Assembly (NCBI GenBank): GCA_029778515.1
Contig: JAKOQD010000098.1
Coordinates: 1-14,167, forward strand
Origin: Actinomycetes bacterium
GTDB taxonomy: Bacteria > Actinomycetota > Actinomycetes > Propionibacteriales > Propionibacteriaceae
Reading direction: 5' to 3'
Length of the DNA: 14,167 nucleotides
The position numbers and the translations under genes were made by a program. A model generated the notes under the pieces. The model did no database searches, had not been told where the DNA came from, and worked only from the letters and a program-made list of their open reading frames with translations. This document shows positions 12,646-14,167 of the stretch, piece after piece. Position 1 is the stretch's first letter. Every line of letters starts with the position of its first letter.

Positions 12646-14167
12646 TGGGGTTCAACAACCCGCCGATGACCTGGCGAACGCTGGAACGGACGCTCAGTGC
12701 CCCGGGCAGGACCGATGCCGGACAGGTCGAGGTGCCGACTTCGCACAAGCGTGGCCATTATGTGCCGCCGCCGATCGTCCGCCCCGACGGCGGCGTGCCG
12801 TATGCCGAACTGCACGCCCACTCTTCGTTCTCCTTCCTCGACGGGGCGTCTGGGCCGGCGCAGTTGGCCGAGGAGGCCGAACGGTTGGGGCTGCACGCGC
12901 TTGCGGTCACCGACCACGACGGGTTCTACGGCATCGTCCGCTTCGCCGAGGCTGCGGAGAGCATGCAGCTGAAGACGGTGTTCGGGGCCGAACTCTCATT
13001 GGAGCAATCGGCGGCGCGCACCGGGCAGGCCGATCCGGAGAGCACCCACCTGCTGGTGCTGGCCGCCGGCGAGGAGGGCTACCACCGGCTGGCGTCCGCG
13101 ATCACCGCAGCGCAACTGGCCGGCGGGGAGAAAGGCCGGCCGTACTACCAGTTGGACGAGTTGGCCGAACGGGCCGAGGGCCACTGGGCGGTGCTGACCG
13201 GCTGCCGCAAGGGTGTCGTCCGCCAGGCGCTGGTCGACGACGGCCCGGCTGCCGCCGCCGCGGAACTGGAAGAACTGGTGCACCTGTTCGGCGCAGAGCA
13301 GGTGTTCGTCGAGTTGACCGACCACGGCCGTCCGCTGGATTCGACGCACAACGACGTACTCGCCGCGCTGGCCGCCGATCGGGGGCTGCCGACGATCGCC
13401 ACCGGCAACGTCCACTTCGCCACGCCGGCGCAGCACCGGCTGGCCCAGGCGGTGGCAGCGGTGCGGGCCAATCGCAGCCTGGACGAACTCGACGGCTGGC
13501 TGCCGGCCGCCGGAACGGCGTTTCTGCGCTCGGGCGACGAGATGGCCGCCCGGTTCGTCCGCTATCCCGGCGCGGTCGCGCGCACCGTCAGTCTGGCCGA
13601 CGCGCTGGCCTTCCCGCTGCGCCGGGCCAAGCCGGCACTGCCCAAGCAGGACGTGCCGGAAGGACACACGCCGATGAGCTGGCTGCGGCACCTGGTCTGG
13701 ACGGCGGTGCCGGTGCGCTACCCGAAGCTGACCGAGCCGCAGCGGGAGCGGATCGAACGGGAACTGGCTGTGATCGAGGCCAAGGACTTTCCCGGCTACT
13801 TCCTGATCGTCCACGACATCGTCGCCGAAGCCCGGCGGCTGGGCATCCTCTGCCAGGGACGGGGCTCGGCGGCGAATTCCGCGGTGTGCTACCTGCTGAA
13901 CATCACCGCGGTGGATTCGATCGCCTACAACCTACCGTTCGAACGCTTCCTCTCCGCGCTGCGGGACGAGGAGCCGGACATCGACGTCGACTTCGACTCC
14001 GATCGGCGCGAGGAGATCATCCAGTGGGTCTTCGATCGCTACGGTCGCGAGCGGGCCGCGCAGGTCTGCAATGTGATCCAGTACCGGCCGAAGAACGCGA
14101 TCCGCGACATCAGCAGGGCACTGGGCTACAGCCCCGGGCAGGGCGACGCCTTCGCCCGCCAGGTGGA
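12645..14167 (+). CDS. dnaE2: Error-prone DNA polymerase DnaE2, N-terminal half (runs off the window)
   Basis: The first 507 codons of a gene usually about 1,050-1,100 codons long; no stop occurs before the window ends. DnaE2 is the C-family polymerase that performs SOS-induced mutagenic synthesis. The N-terminal PHP domain begins near residue 53 with YAELHAHSSFSFLDG (His57, His59), then AVTDHDGFYG (His91) and TGNVHFATP. The polymerase core begins near residue 365 and includes FPGYFLIVHDIV, the nucleotide-binding-region signature CQGRGSAANSAV (403-414), and PDIDVDFDSDRRE, whose Asp445 and Asp447 match the two catalytic acids of E. coli DnaE. The third acid should lie downstream. CNVIQYRPKNAIRDI is also characteristic. 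The ATG overlaps the imuB stop by one base, so it is the third gene of the LexA-regulated operon. Confidence 0.95.
   Translation, partial: MGFNNPPMTWRTLERTLSAPGRTDAGQVEVPTSHKRGHYVPPPIVRPDGGVPYAELHAHSSFSFLDGASGPAQLAEEAERLGLHALAVTDHDGFYGIVRFAEAAESMQLKTVFGAELSLEQSAARTGQADPESTHLLVLAAGEEGYHRLASAITAAQLAGGEKGRPYYQLDELAERAEGHWAVLTGCRKGVVRQALVDDGPAAAAAELEELVHLFGAEQVFVELTDHGRPLDSTHNDVLAALAADRGLPTIATGNVHFATPAQHRLAQAVAAVRANRSLDELDGWLPAAGTAFLRSGDEMAARFVRYPGAVARTVSLADALAFPLRRAKPALPKQDVPEGHTPMSWLRHLVWTAVPVRYPKLTEPQRERIERELAVIEAKDFPGYFLIVHDIVAEARRLGILCQGRGSAANSAVCYLLNITAVDSIAYNLPFERFLSALRDEEPDIDVDFDSDRREEIIQWVFDRYGRERAAQVCNVIQYRPKNAIRDISRALGYSPGQGDAFARQV

Overview
The window reads as chromosomal DNA from a high-G+C Gram-positive bacterium (Actinomycetota). 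Several things point there: strong G/C bias at third codon positions, GTG starts, promoters of TANNNT type placed for leaderless transcripts, a SecA gene close to an Rv3235-family gene, and an imuA'-imuB-dnaE2 cassette behind a Gram-positive type LexA box. A propionibacterial or related lineage is possible, but the sequence alone does not settle the family. Coding density is high and no gap reaches 300 bases. I see no tRNA, rRNA, CRISPR array, transposase, integrase or phage gene, so this looks like core chromosome and not an island.

Region 1 (1-2.9 kb) holds the 3' end of secA, a short tandem repeat with a hairpin, and an exported seven-repeat FG-GAP beta-propeller. A convergent Rv3235-family gene follows. 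The propeller and Rv3235 genes overlap by 20 bp, and the overlap is itself a perfect hairpin containing both stop codons. Just upstream of the Rv3235 gene sits an inverted pair of DnaA-box-like sequences.

Region 2 (2.9-4.5 kb, minus strand) is a two-gene unit: a small lipoprotein with a cupredoxin-like fold, joined by a 4-bp GTGA overlap to a roughly ten-span membrane protein.

Region 3 (4.6-7.2 kb, plus strand) encodes a WS/DGAT-like protein that has lost the second His of its HHxxxDG motif, a DUF6912-type protein starting in a 4-bp overlap, and the NHEJ protein Ku. Region 4 (7.2-10.2 kb) is a two-gene catabolic unit: 1-pyrroline-5-carboxylate dehydrogenase (pruA) and an M20 metallopeptidase, 7 bp apart.

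Region 5 (10.3 kb to the end) is the SOS mutasome cassette imuA'-imuB-dnaE2, with single-base TGATG overlaps at both junctions. A perfect TTGACA -35 box, a LexA site filling the 17-bp spacer and a weak -10 lie upstream, positioned so that transcription would begin at the imuA' ATG. dnaE2 runs off the right end. Ku and the mutasome place two DNA-damage functions about 3 kb apart, probably under separate control.

The most unusual non-coding signals are a hairpin element that covers the stop codons of two unrelated genes (secA and the M20 peptidase), the stop-codon hairpin at 2278-2297, and the repeated TANNNT plus six bases plus start-codon arrangement at three operon heads.
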